Source: Chelydra serpentina
Taxonomy: Eukaryota; Chordata; Testudines; Chelydridae
Length of the DNA stretch: 64,000 bases
NCBI GenBank assembly: GCA_037349315.1
Contig: JBAIAC010000033.1
Coordinates: forward strand, 24,322,001 to 24,386,000
Direction: 5' to 3'
Shown: one piece after another, positions 1 through 16,059 of the stretch
Numbering within the stretch: the first letter of the stretch is position 1
Layout of the letters: each line of letters begins with the position of its first letter
Notes under the pieces: model-generated
Seen by the model: the letters and a program-made list of their open reading frames with translations, nothing else
Database searches by the model: none
Told to the model about the DNA's origin: nothing
Translations under genes and position numbers: made by a program

Positions 1-4870
<4,870 letters not shown>

Positions 4871-5715
4871 CTACAGTAAATAAATCCATGAGATAATGGG
4901 AGGAAATGATTATAATACTTAGGAACTAGCTATAACAAAGAAGGAAACTTCCTATCTTTATATGGAGAAATTACTATATCTATTTTGTAGGACTCACTTC
5001 TGCTTTCCCCATTGTCTCCCCATGGGCTCCTCTACAGCTCGGTGCTGTGCCATGTGTGTACTATCCACATGGATATATGCAGGTTAAGTACACAGGTGAT
5101 TAGACATCTAAAATGCACAGCTAGTTATACAAGTTTTAGATGTGGTTACAGATAGGTTAAGATACAGGTAGACAGGTTTTTGCCTGTCTCCCTGCTTATC
5201 CAGCCTGGAGAAAGTCAGATATATGATTTGTTTCAAAGAAACACTTTTCAAACTGCTTAAAACTTTGTTTATTTCTAAACCACATTTCTTCACACTAGTC
5301 AAAGGCCTGTGTCACTGTGAACTAAGCTTATGGCAAGTTAGAAGCTCTTAAATTAACTGACAGGACCTGTGACGTCCTAGATATTTTATACAATGCCTAG
5401 CACAATGAGGCTTTACCACAATGATCAGAGCACAGAAATATCATCTGAAAACAAAACATTTCCTTCTGATGCAACTCAGAAAGGGCCAAATGGAACTGTA
5501 CCAAAAATTCCCCTTTAGGCTGAAAACAAGCGTAAAAAAATCCAACACAAAAGAGTCATTTCCCTGAAAAGTTACAGGGAGCTGTACACAGATGTTGCAA
5601 ATGGAAGAATTTCCTCCCCTGTAAACTGAAGGCTGCTAGCACCATACTATGGGATCATAATATGTGGACTTTAATCAAACCCAAACACCTTGGGCATGCT
5701 CGTGTTTTCTTCTAT

Positions 5716-5985
5716 GGCCTTGTCTTCACTGCTAAAGCAGGTGTTTTTCCCTCAGGGTAACTAATGCGCGTGAACTATCTATCCCAAGGTAAAAACACAG
5801 TGAAGACAAGGCACTTTAGTTTTACCACAAGGCACACTAGCTGAGATATAGTGCTGACCTCAGTGAGTTTACCTCACAGCAAAATTGAAGTGCCTGATCT
5901 TCACTGTGTTTTTACCTCAGGACAACTCGTGGATGTTAGTATCCCAAGGTAAAAAATGCATCTTTTCAGCAGTGAAGACAAGGCC
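5716..5985. mobile_element. Short DNA transposon (MITE-like) with 18-bp perfect terminal inverted repeats
   Basis: The left end reads GGCCTTGTCTTCACTGCT and the right end is its exact reverse complement. Internally, two further copies of a motif containing cacagtgaagacaaggc / tcttcactgtgttttta lie in opposite orientation, so the element folds on itself at more than one place. No coding capacity. Flanks (tat / taa) do not give a clear target duplication. It sits in the 5' intron of WDR93. Confidence 0.75.
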
Positions 5986-6176
5986 TAAGAGCTGTTTGTT
6001 TTTAGTAAACGAGCACAGACCCAGTTGAGCTCACATGTGCTTTGCTGCTACCTTAGCCAAGCACCCACAGGCTGAGAGCTCAGGAACCCACACCCCAAGT
6101 TATACAAGCTTTTCCACTCTAACGCAGGCGGTGATGATGCTTGCATCTTTATACCTGCCTCTGCAAATGTCCACTA

Positions 6177-6293
6177 CATGCATCTGAAGAAGTGGGTATT
6201 CACCTATGAAAACTTATACGTTAGTCTATAAGGTGCCACAGGACTCTTTGCTGCTTTTACAGATCCAGACTAACAGGGCTACCCCTCTGATAC
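6177..6293 (-). mobile_element. tRNA-derived SINE fragment, turtle type
   Basis: The sequence from the 'tgcatctgaagaagtgggt' end through 'ttagtctataaggtgcc' to 'actaacagggctacccctc' matches the abundant turtle pol III SINE read in antisense, as I recall it. It lies about 130 bp from the WDR93 first-exon donor, inside the WDR93 5' intron. A short tacat at both ends may be the target duplication. Confidence 0.6.
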
Positions 6294-6420
6294 ATTCCCT
6301 GGGAGGTGCTGCTGATGGGGTCCCCATTCCCGGATGCTGTTGCTGAGGGGCTCCCCATTGGGGGGAGGGGGGGGTTGTTGAGGCCACATCCCCATGATTA
6401 GTCCCCTCCCCATCACTCAC

Positions 6421-6720
6421 CTGTAATCGAACGTTGATCCGTTGCTATGGTAACGGCTGGGCTAGGTCCACTCTGAGCTCGGTCCGGGTGGAGACAAGCC
6501 CCAGGGCGGAGGGTTCCGGGCCCAGTTCCACGGGGCGGAGCCTGTCTGTGTGTCCCGGGCCGGGTAAGAAGAGGCCCCGGCGTCCCGAGCCCGAGCACGG
6601 CAGGAGGCTGAGGGGGTTTCCCTTGCCGGCCTCCCGGCAGTATGGAGGCGTTTGTGAACTTCACCAACCAGACCCAGGGCCGGGACCGGCTCTTCCGGTG
6701 AGCGGGGCCGGGGGCTCGGG
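6421..6720. promoter_or_regulatory. CpG-rich bidirectional promoter of WDR93 (-) and PEX11A (+)
   Basis: GC- and CpG-rich block between the inferred WDR93 first-exon donor (6421, minus) and the PEX11A ATG (6642, plus), about 220 bp apart. The two genes are divergent here, as in human. No TATA box near either inferred start, consistent with a CpG-island promoter. Transcription start sites cannot be placed from sequence alone. Confidence 0.7.
6441..6454. promoter_or_regulatory. RFX X-box, GTTGCTATGGTAAC
   Basis: Matches the RFX consensus GTNRCC-N(0-3)-RGYAAC with two complete half-sites (GTTGCT / GGTAAC), nearly palindromic with one substitution. It lies 20 bp from the inferred WDR93 first-exon donor and about 190 bp upstream of the PEX11A ATG. 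RFX factors commonly drive ciliary genes, which fits WDR93. Confidence 0.65.
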
Positions 6721-9700
6721 CTGAGCTCTGCCCCTGCCGCGGTCGGGGGCTGTCGGCAGCTCTGCCCGGTCCCGCCTGCAGCCCCGAGCCTCCCTCGACA
6801 GCGCTGGGAGGGGGGATTTCTCTGCGGTGCTGGGAGACCCTGCCGGGGCCTCCGCGCAGCCAGCCCTGACCCGGCGCCTGACCTCAGTGCCGGGGGGAGC
6901 TGTGGGGGGGCTCGGTAGGGGTCACGCTCCCCAATCAGAGATGACTTGATACCCCAGTGTGGTGCCAGGGGGTGCTGTGCTGCAGGGTTCAGTAAGGGGC
7001 ACGCTCACCCAGTCAGTGCTGACCCCAGCATGGTGCTGGGGTGTTGTACTGTGGGGTTCAGTATGGGGCATGCTCCCCCAGTCAGTGCTGACCCCAGCGT
7101 GGTGCTGTGGGGTTCAGTATGGGGCATGCTCCCCCAGTCAGTGCTGACCCCAGAGTGGTGCTGGGGTGTTGTGCTGTGGGGTTCAGTATGGGGCAAGCTC
7201 CCCCAGTCAGTGCTGACCCCAGCATGGTGCTGGGGTGTTGTACTGTGGGGTTCAGTATGGGGCATGCTCCCCCAGTCAGTGCTGACCCCAGCGTGGTGCT
7301 GTGGGGTTCAGTATGGGGCATGCTCCCCCAGTCAGTGCTGACCCCAGAGTGGTGCTGGGGTGTTGTGCTGTGGGGTTCAGTATGGGGCAAGCTCCCCCAG
7401 TCAGTGCTGACCCCAGCATGGTGCTGGGGTGCTGTGCTGTGGGGCTCAGTAGAGGGCACACTTCCTCAGTCAGTGCTGACCCTAGTGTGGTGCCAGGGGT
7501 GCTGTGGGGCTCAGTAGGGGATGTGCTTCCCTCCCTCAATCAATGCTGACCTGATACCCCAGTGCGGTGTCAGGGTGCTGTGCTGCAGGGAACTACCAGC
7601 CTTTGGATGAAAAGTAAAAGTCAGGTCCTTGATGCCTGTGGTTATTACTGATCTCTGGGCACTTTCCCCAGGTGGGGGCGGGGAGAGGGGTGTTTGCCCC
7701 AATGGCCTGCCACCATCCATCTCCAGTTACTTGATTGTTCCTCTGTAAACTCCTCCCAGTTTCAATTCAATTCCTTTACTCATTTGTGTCTTTCTGCTTT
7801 GTAAGGTACTAGTTAAAATTGGAGGCATTGATTCTCACTTCCAATTCTAAATTGTGCAATCATGTGTGCTCACACAGCTCCTGTGTTCCACCCCAGAGGT
7901 GGCTGGGTTTCAGTAGTGGGTTGGGTGATTTATGAAGCTTACCCCTTCTATGGGGTCTCTCCATATTCTACCCATTCCAGTGAGTATCTATTGCTGCTTA
8001 GTGATTGCTGGGGCCACAATACAAATATCAGACTCTGGAGAGAAAAAAATTCTAGTGATCTGCATCTTGTTCCGTCAGGGAAACTGGCTTTGTCCCTTCA
8101 TAGACCCGGAGCCTTGCTTCAAGCTAGCATTTTTGCAGTATTTGCCTGTGGATGTTTCAGGCAGTATTCATTTACCTTGCCACCAAATGTGCCCAACAAA
8201 ACCCTTTATTGGCTGCTTGCTGCTCAGATGCATGGTCTCCCATTGTCATGTTCACGCTGCATTTGCATTGCTTCTCACGCTGCATGTCATAAAGTGCTGA
8301 CCCTAACAAGTAATATCATGTGATCTTTATACCTCATGGTGCTGTCGCTTGGTATGGTCCATGGGGAGTCCCTAACTTGGGAAGAAATTGTTCTTTTCTC
8401 CACCCCGCCTCCAAATGAATGGAGGTCCTTGTGTCTCCTGTGAACCATTTTCCTAATTTTTTCCATTCCAGAGCCATTCAACACACATGCATGTTGCTTA
8501 GCTATTTATTAGAGCGTAAGGCTGACAAAAAGACGGTGATAATGAAGCTCAAGGAGTTGGAATCTAGCATGCGCTCTGGCCGCAAATGTAAGTACCCCAT
8601 GTCCGGAGGGATGGTCCCTCTTCGTATTGCTTATTCCATCTAAGCAGATGCCAGTTGGGCCAGCTCTTAAGTAGTTAACTTACCATGCAGCCTTGGATCA
8701 CAGGACCTCATTTTGCATACTCGTGGAATAGTAGATACGCCCTTCCCCCCACCTCAGTTACACTCACTTTATTACCTGCTGTGTTGTATGATTATATTGC
8801 TCAAAATACACACGGCGGAGCCAATGCTGTGGAGTAAGTGACAGCAGACTTGTTGAAATTGATGCTGTGAACTGGAATATATGACACCTGCGGGCAGGGA
8901 ACCAGCTGTAGCATAATTCCCCTAAAAACGTGCAGCTGAGGAAAGGTGGTGTTCTGAGTTGGTCAGACTGTGAATCATTAGCCCTCAAGAATAATTTAGA
9001 AAGGGTGTAGCTCAGGGGTGCAATGGGATTGGTACGCTAGCACCTTCCTTCCAGGAAGCTGGGTTAAATCCTCTTCAGGTTACAGCAGTGTCTCTGTCTA
9101 TATCACTCTCTCACTTACACCTTAGAACTTAGAATGATCGGTAGTACCCATGCAGAAGAGACCGCAGAATGGGACTGGAGTAGTGGAGGGTGTTCTAGGT
9201 CACGACAGACAGGCGGGCATTGGCAGAGCTGTGTGGATGTCCCAGGACTAGAATGGCAGGGGATGCTGCCAGCGAGTATTGAGGTGTATCAACAAAACTA
9301 TATGGGGGAAGTTTGCATCGTATCTGTCTACTATATATGGCTCTACTCTTGTTAGTCTCTCGCTTCTGCAAATACAAAGTTATCCTCAAATGAAAAGACA
9401 ATATTTAAATATACAAGGCCTGGAAGACCAATTAGTTGTTGAAAAGCAGTTGTTGATGGCAGCCTGCAGAATGGCAGCCTACAGGGAGTGAGCCGTGCTA
9501 ACTTCTCTGGGTTCTCTTGCAGTGTTCAGACTGGGCAACATGGTGCATGCCATGGTAGCAGCCAGGCGAACTACCCAGCTACCAGACCCGGTGCCCCGTC
9601 TCTGCCTGACAGCCTCCAACCTCAACCGTGTCCTGTATTTCATCTGTGACACAGTCCTGTGGGTGAAGAGTGTTGGACTCATCCCTGACATTGACAAGCA

Positions 9701-10094
9701 TAAGTGGCGGAATTGGGCTACCAAATGCTATTACTATTCACTGCTGATGAATTTGACCAGGGATTTGTATGAGATCTCCTGGCGGATGGAACAGGAGGCT
9801 CAAAGGGAGAAGGCAAGGAAGGAGAACTCTTCTCACTGTGATGAACAAGATCAGGGCCCGTTCAGTTTCCATGCAGATGGGTTGCAGCCCTTTCTCCTCC
9901 TGCTGTACCACACACTGAGGAAACACCCTCCCTTATTGCTAGACACAGTGAAGAATATTTGCGATCTCTCTAGTCCTTTGGACCAGCTGGGAATCTACAA
10001 AACCAACCCAGGAGTTATTGGGCTCTGTGGCCTTCTCTCATCTCTGGTGGGGATCCTCACAGTGGCACGTCCACATATGAAGCTGAAGCACTGA
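6642..10094 (+). CDS. PEX11A: PEX11A, peroxisomal membrane protein 11A
   Basis: Three coding exons: 6642-6697, 8472-8587 and 9523-10094 (TGA), 744 nt or 247 aa, the same length as human PEX11A. GT-AG introns with phases 2 and 1. It begins MEAFVNFTNQTQGRDRLFRA; the middle has VPRLCLTASNLNRVLYFICD and KWRNWATKCYYYSLLMN; the end has HPPLLLDTVKNICDLSSPLD then LGIYKTNPGVIGLCGLLSSL. The protein sits in the peroxisomal membrane and promotes elongation and proliferation of peroxisomes; the N-terminal region carries amphipathic helices and the C-terminal part a hydrophobic span. The residue over the second junction is Leu where human has Trp. The extreme C-terminus is MKLKH, one residue shorter than the human MKLKTR, which shifts the dilysine spacing. 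Intron 1 contains a higher-order minisatellite. A candidate AATAAA on this strand is far downstream at 12230. Confidence 0.96.
6951..7565. repeat. Higher-order minisatellite in PEX11A intron 1
   Basis: Tandem copies of a unit beginning gtgctgaccccagcatggtg and ending near tgctcccccagtca. Longer units (about 69 bp) alternate with a shorter variant (about 56 bp) lacking a block, and a three-unit block of 194 bp is itself repeated almost exactly (for example 7107 onward against 7301 onward). Copies degrade toward both ends. Open frames through it on both strands are repeat artefacts. Confidence 0.9.
9003..9130 (+). repeat. tRNA-like (SINE-derived) fragment in PEX11A intron 2
   Basis: An A-box-like TAGCTCAGGGGT at about 9008 and a B-box-like GGTTAAATCC at about 9062 are spaced as in tRNA-derived SINEs. 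The piece does not fold as an intact tRNA. Family not identified. Confidence 0.35.
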
Positions 10095-13000
10095 TCTGAG
10101 AGCATCACATATGGTGAGCTGGCAGATTTGCTTCCCTGACCCTTTTTCATTCCCAGGATGGTATTTTAAAAATGAACACATTTGACAATCACTCTTCATA
10201 TGTGGTTTGTTCTCTGGAGGAGTCAGCTTTACTTTCTCCTCCTCCTTCCTGATATCCTCTCAGGTAAGGAGCTGCTTTGTGCTGTGACATACTATGTGAT
10301 GGAGGAGAACAGTGAAGAGGCTGAGCAAGGACTGAGCAAAACATCCCTGAAGAATATTGTGAAACATGGAAATCAACACTTTACAAATTGCTGCTAGTTA
10401 AGGACATGTTGCTGTCTCCTGTATTTGAATATAGACATGTGGAGTAGCTGCATAGGCAACTAAAATTGTATAAAAAGCCATAAGCAGTGGTGCTGACACT
10501 GGAAAGGCAGAATTCACTAATGGGGGTTCATACAATCATTTGTCTTTTTTGAATACATTCAAGCATGTTGGTACCAGGAAGGCTTTGGGAACTGTAGTTC
10601 AAATGGCCTGGATTAAAACATGAGTTCTGTGAGGGGATTGGATGATGCCAGGGGACCCTGGTAATTGGCTATATGGAGCTTTTCATCCCTAGGCAGTGGT
10701 TCAAATCCAGCCCAGGCTGGTAGTAACTGAAGAGTGCTACTGTTTGGTGATATAGTGGCCACCACTGAATATGTATTGGTGGGACTGGATCCAGTTCCTA
10801 GTGAATAGATGTTTATATCCCAGAAACCACCCCCCCATCTGCCCTCCTTGTTGACAATACAAGGCCAAGGATTGCTTGGGCCATGGAATCTGAATTCTTC
10901 TCTAGAAGGGTCCTTCCAGGTCATGGTTAGGTACATTGTCTTTTTCCAATGTATGTGGGTAGCTTACTTCAGTGCTGCTCATGCTGGGGATAAGCAAAGG
11001 ATTTCAGTTTCCATGATTGCTGATCTGGCATCATTCAACAGCACTAGCCTTCCCCCAGATATACACACCAAACCCTTGCAATCCCAGGAGGGTGATAATT
11101 TCTGAACGCTCTGAAGCAGCTTTTGCACTGATATTGCTTTAGTTTTGCTGAAAGTTTTCAAATATCAGTTTTAAATCCTCCCGCTATTGAGAGAAACTTG
11201 TCCCAGGGCTGCTGGTGAGTGAGGTGGAATGACATTGCCAGGGGGTGTTGTCAGAAAAGGGAACTTACACTCTTGGACTGGGATGGGCTTGCTGATGCCA
11301 AAATCCTTTGATAAGCACCTGCAAGAAGAGAATCCTTTTATCTGACCCTCTAGAGTCCACCCCATCATGGCTACCTGCTTGGATAAGGACAAATGATTTT
11401 TGCATATGTCACCTCGCTGTGTGGGTTCTACCACTCTAATGTCCCTTTTGTTCTCCCAGCCATGGAGGTGGAATGTTGCTTTGAATTATTACACGGGGGT
11501 TACAGGAGAAAATACTGTCTAATTTTCTAACATGTATGATGTGCATTGTTTGACATTCTTTTGGGTGAGGGGGACTGACTTTACAGAAATCCCAGTTTCA
11601 GTGGCATCTGTGGCTCAGCTCCTGTAGAATCTACTTGTGATGCAAGAGCCAAACAATCCCTTCTCTGGGTCTGAGCCTGGTCTGTGAGCTCTGCTCTCCA
11701 CTAATGCAGAGACTTCACCCCTCCCTGCAGCTGGGAGGGCAGGGCGGGTGAGTTTACAAACTTTCCCAGCAGTTTTCTGGTACAGAGGGACTGTGGAAGG
11801 GTCAGCCTAGTCATAGTCACTCCAGGTGACACAGTCTACGAGTGGAAAAAACTCTCCTGTGTGGAGAGGAGGGATAAGTGAGGAAAGGGTTTCAGGCTGG
11901 CTGGCCTCTTCAAAACCTTCCCCCACCAGGGGCTGACCTGTAACACCACCATCTGGTTCTGACAAGGATGCTCGGGCTTCTAGGCTCACTGCTATGGGAT
12001 TCCAACAAGCCTGTCTTAGTCCTTTCCTTAGGCAGGTCACTGGATTTTCGAAGCGAATACTTGCGGTTCCCCCTGTGAGCTGGAAGCTAGGGGTTTAATG
12101 TATTTAATTTAGCTTAATATAACGAAAGCTAGAGAATCAACCAAAAGGAGGGAATTCTTTAGGGCCACTTCCTCGAGGCTCCTGGAATAAGGGCTGCTGC
12201 TGCTGTACATTGTCTAGGGAAACACAAGGAATAAACTGAAGCTGAGTTTGAATCTGTGTCTGTTTCTGGGTTATGTGCAGAGGAGGAGGCTGAAGGTGGA
12301 ATCAGCAGCGATGCTCTGCCTATGTGTGCAGCTGGATTACAGACCTTTCCTCTTAGGAGCACTGGGAAGGGGGAAGGTCCGCCACACTCCTCAGGATTGA
12401 AATGAGCATGATTTCATTTGGAAAGGAGTTGGGGGAGCAAATTTGCCTTCAGGTGCTTGACATCTTGGATAACGAAATGCACCAAGGCAAATTCTGTGAG
12501 AGGGTCTCTGTGAAATGGAAATCGAGCTGACCTACCGCCACTGAGGAGGTCCTGAGGGCCGCAGGCCTTCTGTCCGACACGGGCAGCGCCACTGTCATCA
12601 ATGGGTGCTTAGTAGCTTCTGTGTATATGCTGCCCTTCACCCAGAAGGGTCCCAGAGTTCTAGGGTGAACTGCAGCAGTTGTTTAATGACACACAACCAT
12701 TTAGGACCGGGAATGAAGAATAACTTTGCCAGTTGAAATGGGAGATGGGGCACAGTGTAATCATTAAAACTGGGCCTTAAGTGGGTCCTTGGTGCTAACA
12801 GAGCCACAAACAGCTTGAAAATGGCACCTCCAGCAGCATGGTGCCCTTGAACAACATGCAAGGCATTGAGTTCAGCGCTGATTTAGAAAGAGAGTTTCTT
12901 CCACTACCGAATCACCGGCAGCCAGGTGCTCCTTGAGAAATGTTACAATATCCATGATCCCTGTGTCTCCTGAGATCTGGGTCAACCCCTTCCCCCTGCA

Positions 13001-13625
13001 CTATCAGTGGGTGTGTAGCAGACTTAGAGATGCTAAGCTCCTAAAGGCTCCAGCTCTCTGATCCTACTTGGTTATGTGAGCTTTAGCCATTGTCTGCAGA
13101 AGTAGAGATGTTTCCTGTGCCATGGACCGAGCATGCCTGGCTAGCTGGAGAGGGGCAGGGGTCTGAGAACAGATAGGTGGATGGGGATGTTTGGATGAGG
13201 ACTTTGTGCTGCAGCGGGGCTGGGATGGACAGAGGGGCTGGACAGTGCGGGGGTGGCCTTTTCCCTGCAGTAGGGCGGAGAGGGATATGAAATGAAGACA
13301 TTTAGCAGGGCAGAGGTTGTGTTGTGTCTTAATTCCCAGCTAAGGCCAAGAGGGAGGGAGGCTCAGCCACATGCTTCCTCCTCCTGTTCAGGTCAGTTCT
13401 TCTTTTACTTAAGGCCAGCAAGATCCATCAGGAAGCCCATTGCCAAATACATGAGCTGCAGCTCTGGAGCAGCTGCTGCCCTTTGCCCTGCTGTCTGGAG
13501 AGCAGTGACTCATCACGGGGATAGCCTGGAAAGTTTACACATGGTTATGCTGCCTTTCCCTTTCACCTCCATGGGGTGCGGAGTTCAGCCAGGAAGGTAG
13601 AAGTGCCAGCCTCATGCAGCTTGAG

Positions 13626-13627
13626 GT

Positions 13628-13658
<31 letters not shown>

Positions 13659-13659
13659 G
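13626..13659. repeat. (TG)n followed by an 18-G run
   Basis: Alternating TG over 13626-13641 runs straight into 18 consecutive G (13642-13659). A second TG tract lies at about 13797-13816. Confidence 0.9.
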
Positions 13660-15000
13660 ATGTGGAGGGAGGGGACGTTGCTCCCTGTGCGCTCTACCTT
13701 TTTTATCATGGGGAATATGTCTTCCCCAAGACTTTATTCATTCCCTGTCTGCCTGGGAATATCTTTGCTAGGAACTTGCTTCCCATACCTCCAAACGTGT
13801 GTGTGTGTGTGTGTGTTTCACACCTCCCTCATCCAGCTTGAGGGAGGCTGTGAAGCTCTGGGTATTCAAGGACCTGCGCTGTCATTCCTCATCTGCTGGG
13901 CTTGGGGAGCTGGAAGCATGAAGCAGCGGCTCGGCAAGTAGAGGGCTTTCTACTACGGTGGGCAGGGGAAGCACCTTGCTATCTGCTGCTGGCTGTTTCA
14001 AGACACCCCAGCATCGTGTCTGCAAACAACCGGTGTCTTTCAGCCATTACTGACCCCTGGATTCCTCCCTCCTGTTAAGTACCTCTGGGCTTCTCACCTC
14101 ACTAGGGCCCTTTGGATTATTTTTCTGCCCTCTGGCATTCACCACTCCTTCCAACTCAGTCTCTCTGAATTGTACTGATGTGCCACTTCCAACTGAAGCT
14201 AAATAAATCCAATCATAACCCCGATCTCTGTGCTCCCCACGAAACCCCTCTCCCAACTCAATACATCCCTTTTACTTTTCTCCTTTTGTAGCCTGTTTTC
14301 AATCTACACAGCAGTGTCTTTGTCCAATGAACTAAGTTTTCAAGTAAGATTTTGTGAGCTACTGTTTTAGTCCCAAATATGTGAGCCCTACTGCACTGCA
14401 TCCATCTACCAACATTGTCACTGTGCCAGTGAGAGCCACCTGGGCTGGCAAGCAAGACTTATTCTGCCTGACTGCCCCCAGGCTGCCTATTGCTCATGGT
14501 TCCATTCGAAGTGTTAATGCCAAGGGATTTTTCTCTCCCCATTTGTTATGTTATTTTGATAGGGTCGGGTTAGATGCAGGTCCTGTGTCTCAGTTCCTAG
14601 GATCTGCAATGAGACTGGGCGGGGGCATTTTCCAGACTGATCGTGCAATCATCTGTTTTGAATTTGATATGGCCGAGGGAGTCATTTGTCATGTTACCAC
14701 AGCAACTTGCAGACTCCTTGACCCGTGCAGATGGGAGGTGGGGCTTTGCGGTGGTACTGTCTGGGGTAAGATGCGTCTTTGTCAGAGGATCTGCTCTGAG
14801 GATAGCACAACCAGACGCTCTCAGCTCCTGGCACCCTGCTGATGACAGCGTCCGACTGCTGCTCCGTGAGTACCCAACAGCAGACACACGACTAGAGTAC
14901 AGTCTCCCTAATGTTGGGTAGGGAAGGGGCAGGGGACAGCTGGCGAAGCAGTTCTGCTTAATGGTTCTGCATTTAATCCGCTGGGAAAGAAGGAATCTGT

Positions 15001-15200
15001 GCTGGAAGTGGCAATAGGGGATGTCGGAAGGGGTGCCTCGGAGGTGGCAATAGGGGATGTCGGAAGGGGTGCCTCGGAGGTGGCAATAGGGGATGTCGGA
15101 AGGGGTGCCTCGGAGGTGGCAATAGGGGATGTCGGAAGGGGTGCCTCGGAGGTGGCAATAGGGGATGTCGGAAGGGGTGCCTCGGAGGTGGCAATAGGGT
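15001..15200. repeat. 36-bp minisatellite, about 5.5 copies
   Basis: The unit is gaggtggcaataggggatgt followed by cggaaggggtgcctcg, 36 bp. Copies are virtually identical, suggesting recent expansion. Because 36 is divisible by three, several frames on both strands stay open across it and give repetitive peptides; these are not genes. Confidence 0.95.
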
Positions 15201-16059
15201 TTTGGAGATTGAAATAGGCTCTTTCCTGCGATGACTTTGGGATGCATTGGCCACAGTGGGTGGAGCATGCATTGTGCTGTTGCAATGCATTGGACGTGGC
15301 ATTGAGGTGTCTTGGAATCAGTATCTGAACTAGCACTGGGCTGTCCTCCTGAGTAGGTAGAGTGTGTCTGCCTTCTGCGTGCTCCAGAGCTGGCACAGCG
15401 TGAGTGGATTGTGCTCTTATGCTCCTTCATCCTGACCCACCACAGCACCATCTAATCAGCTTTGCCAGTGTGCCTCAATCCTGACCTGCTGCCCCTCTTG
15501 CTACTCTTATCCTGTGTTCTTTGCACAGTTCTGCTAATGCCGCTGCAGTCCCCACCCCAGTCCTCCACCTCAACCCTGCACATCTGTACCTCAGTCATGA
15601 CACTCAGCACCCTCTGCTATTCATATCCTGAGTTCCCCGCGCCCCAAGCTCTGCAATGCACGAGCCCTGGCTCACAGGACTATTACTCCAATTTTGGGCT
15701 CTGCAGCTTTGCTAATACCTCTCAACCGCGTCTTTGAGTCCCTGTGTTGCAGATGCTTTCTTTAGCTGAGGAGGATCATTTGGGTCTCTTCTTGTGATCA
15801 CCAATTCTGCTGCTTAATTGGATAGCTGGGTTGCTGTTAAGTAATACCAGGTCTCACCCACCCGAGGCACGTGCTGCCTCAGCGTAGCTCTCTGCCCCTG
15901 CCAGTCTAGGATGCAAGAGGTCATAATGTACCATATAGCCTGAGACTCCATCAGAGCCACTGGGTTAACTAGAGACTGGCGCTGAGACCATTTCCAGCAT
16001 TGTTTTCCCAGGGAGCTCCTGGACTAGGCTCTGAACTTTGCTTTGCAGACTGATGTATC

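Larger units (their letters stand above)
4871..6420. other. WDR93 5' non-coding intron
   Basis: No coding exon seen. It is bounded by a minus-strand donor (CAG|GTGAGTG, exon end 6421) and a minus-strand acceptor (TTTATTTACTGTAG, exon start 4870). It contains the MITE-like element and the SINE listed separately. The rest is AT-rich sequence without features I recognise. Confidence 0.6.
10095..16048. other. PEX11A-PLIN1 interval, no coding gene seen
   Basis: Contains the PEX11A 3' UTR (candidate AATAAA at 12230-12235), then about 3.8 kb up to the first PLIN1 coding exon, which should include PLIN1 5' non-coding exon(s) and promoter; I cannot place these. A B-box-like ggttcaaatcc at about 10688 hints at an old SINE. 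Two TG microsatellites and a 36-bp minisatellite are listed separately. No frame in this stretch resembles a known protein. Confidence 0.6.

Noticed and set aside
6951..7565. Tandem array considered as a CRISPR or coding repeat protein
   Set aside because: Units abut without unique spacers, the genome is vertebrate, and the 194-bp block shows ordinary minisatellite growth.
9003..9130. Possible tRNA gene in PEX11A intron 2
   Set aside because: Box-like motifs are present, but no cloverleaf or plausible acceptor stem; more likely a SINE remnant.
14597..15451. 284-codon minus-strand frame and overlapping frames with 12-residue repeats
   Set aside because: Kept open by the 36-bp minisatellite, whose length is divisible by three; no splice or protein evidence.
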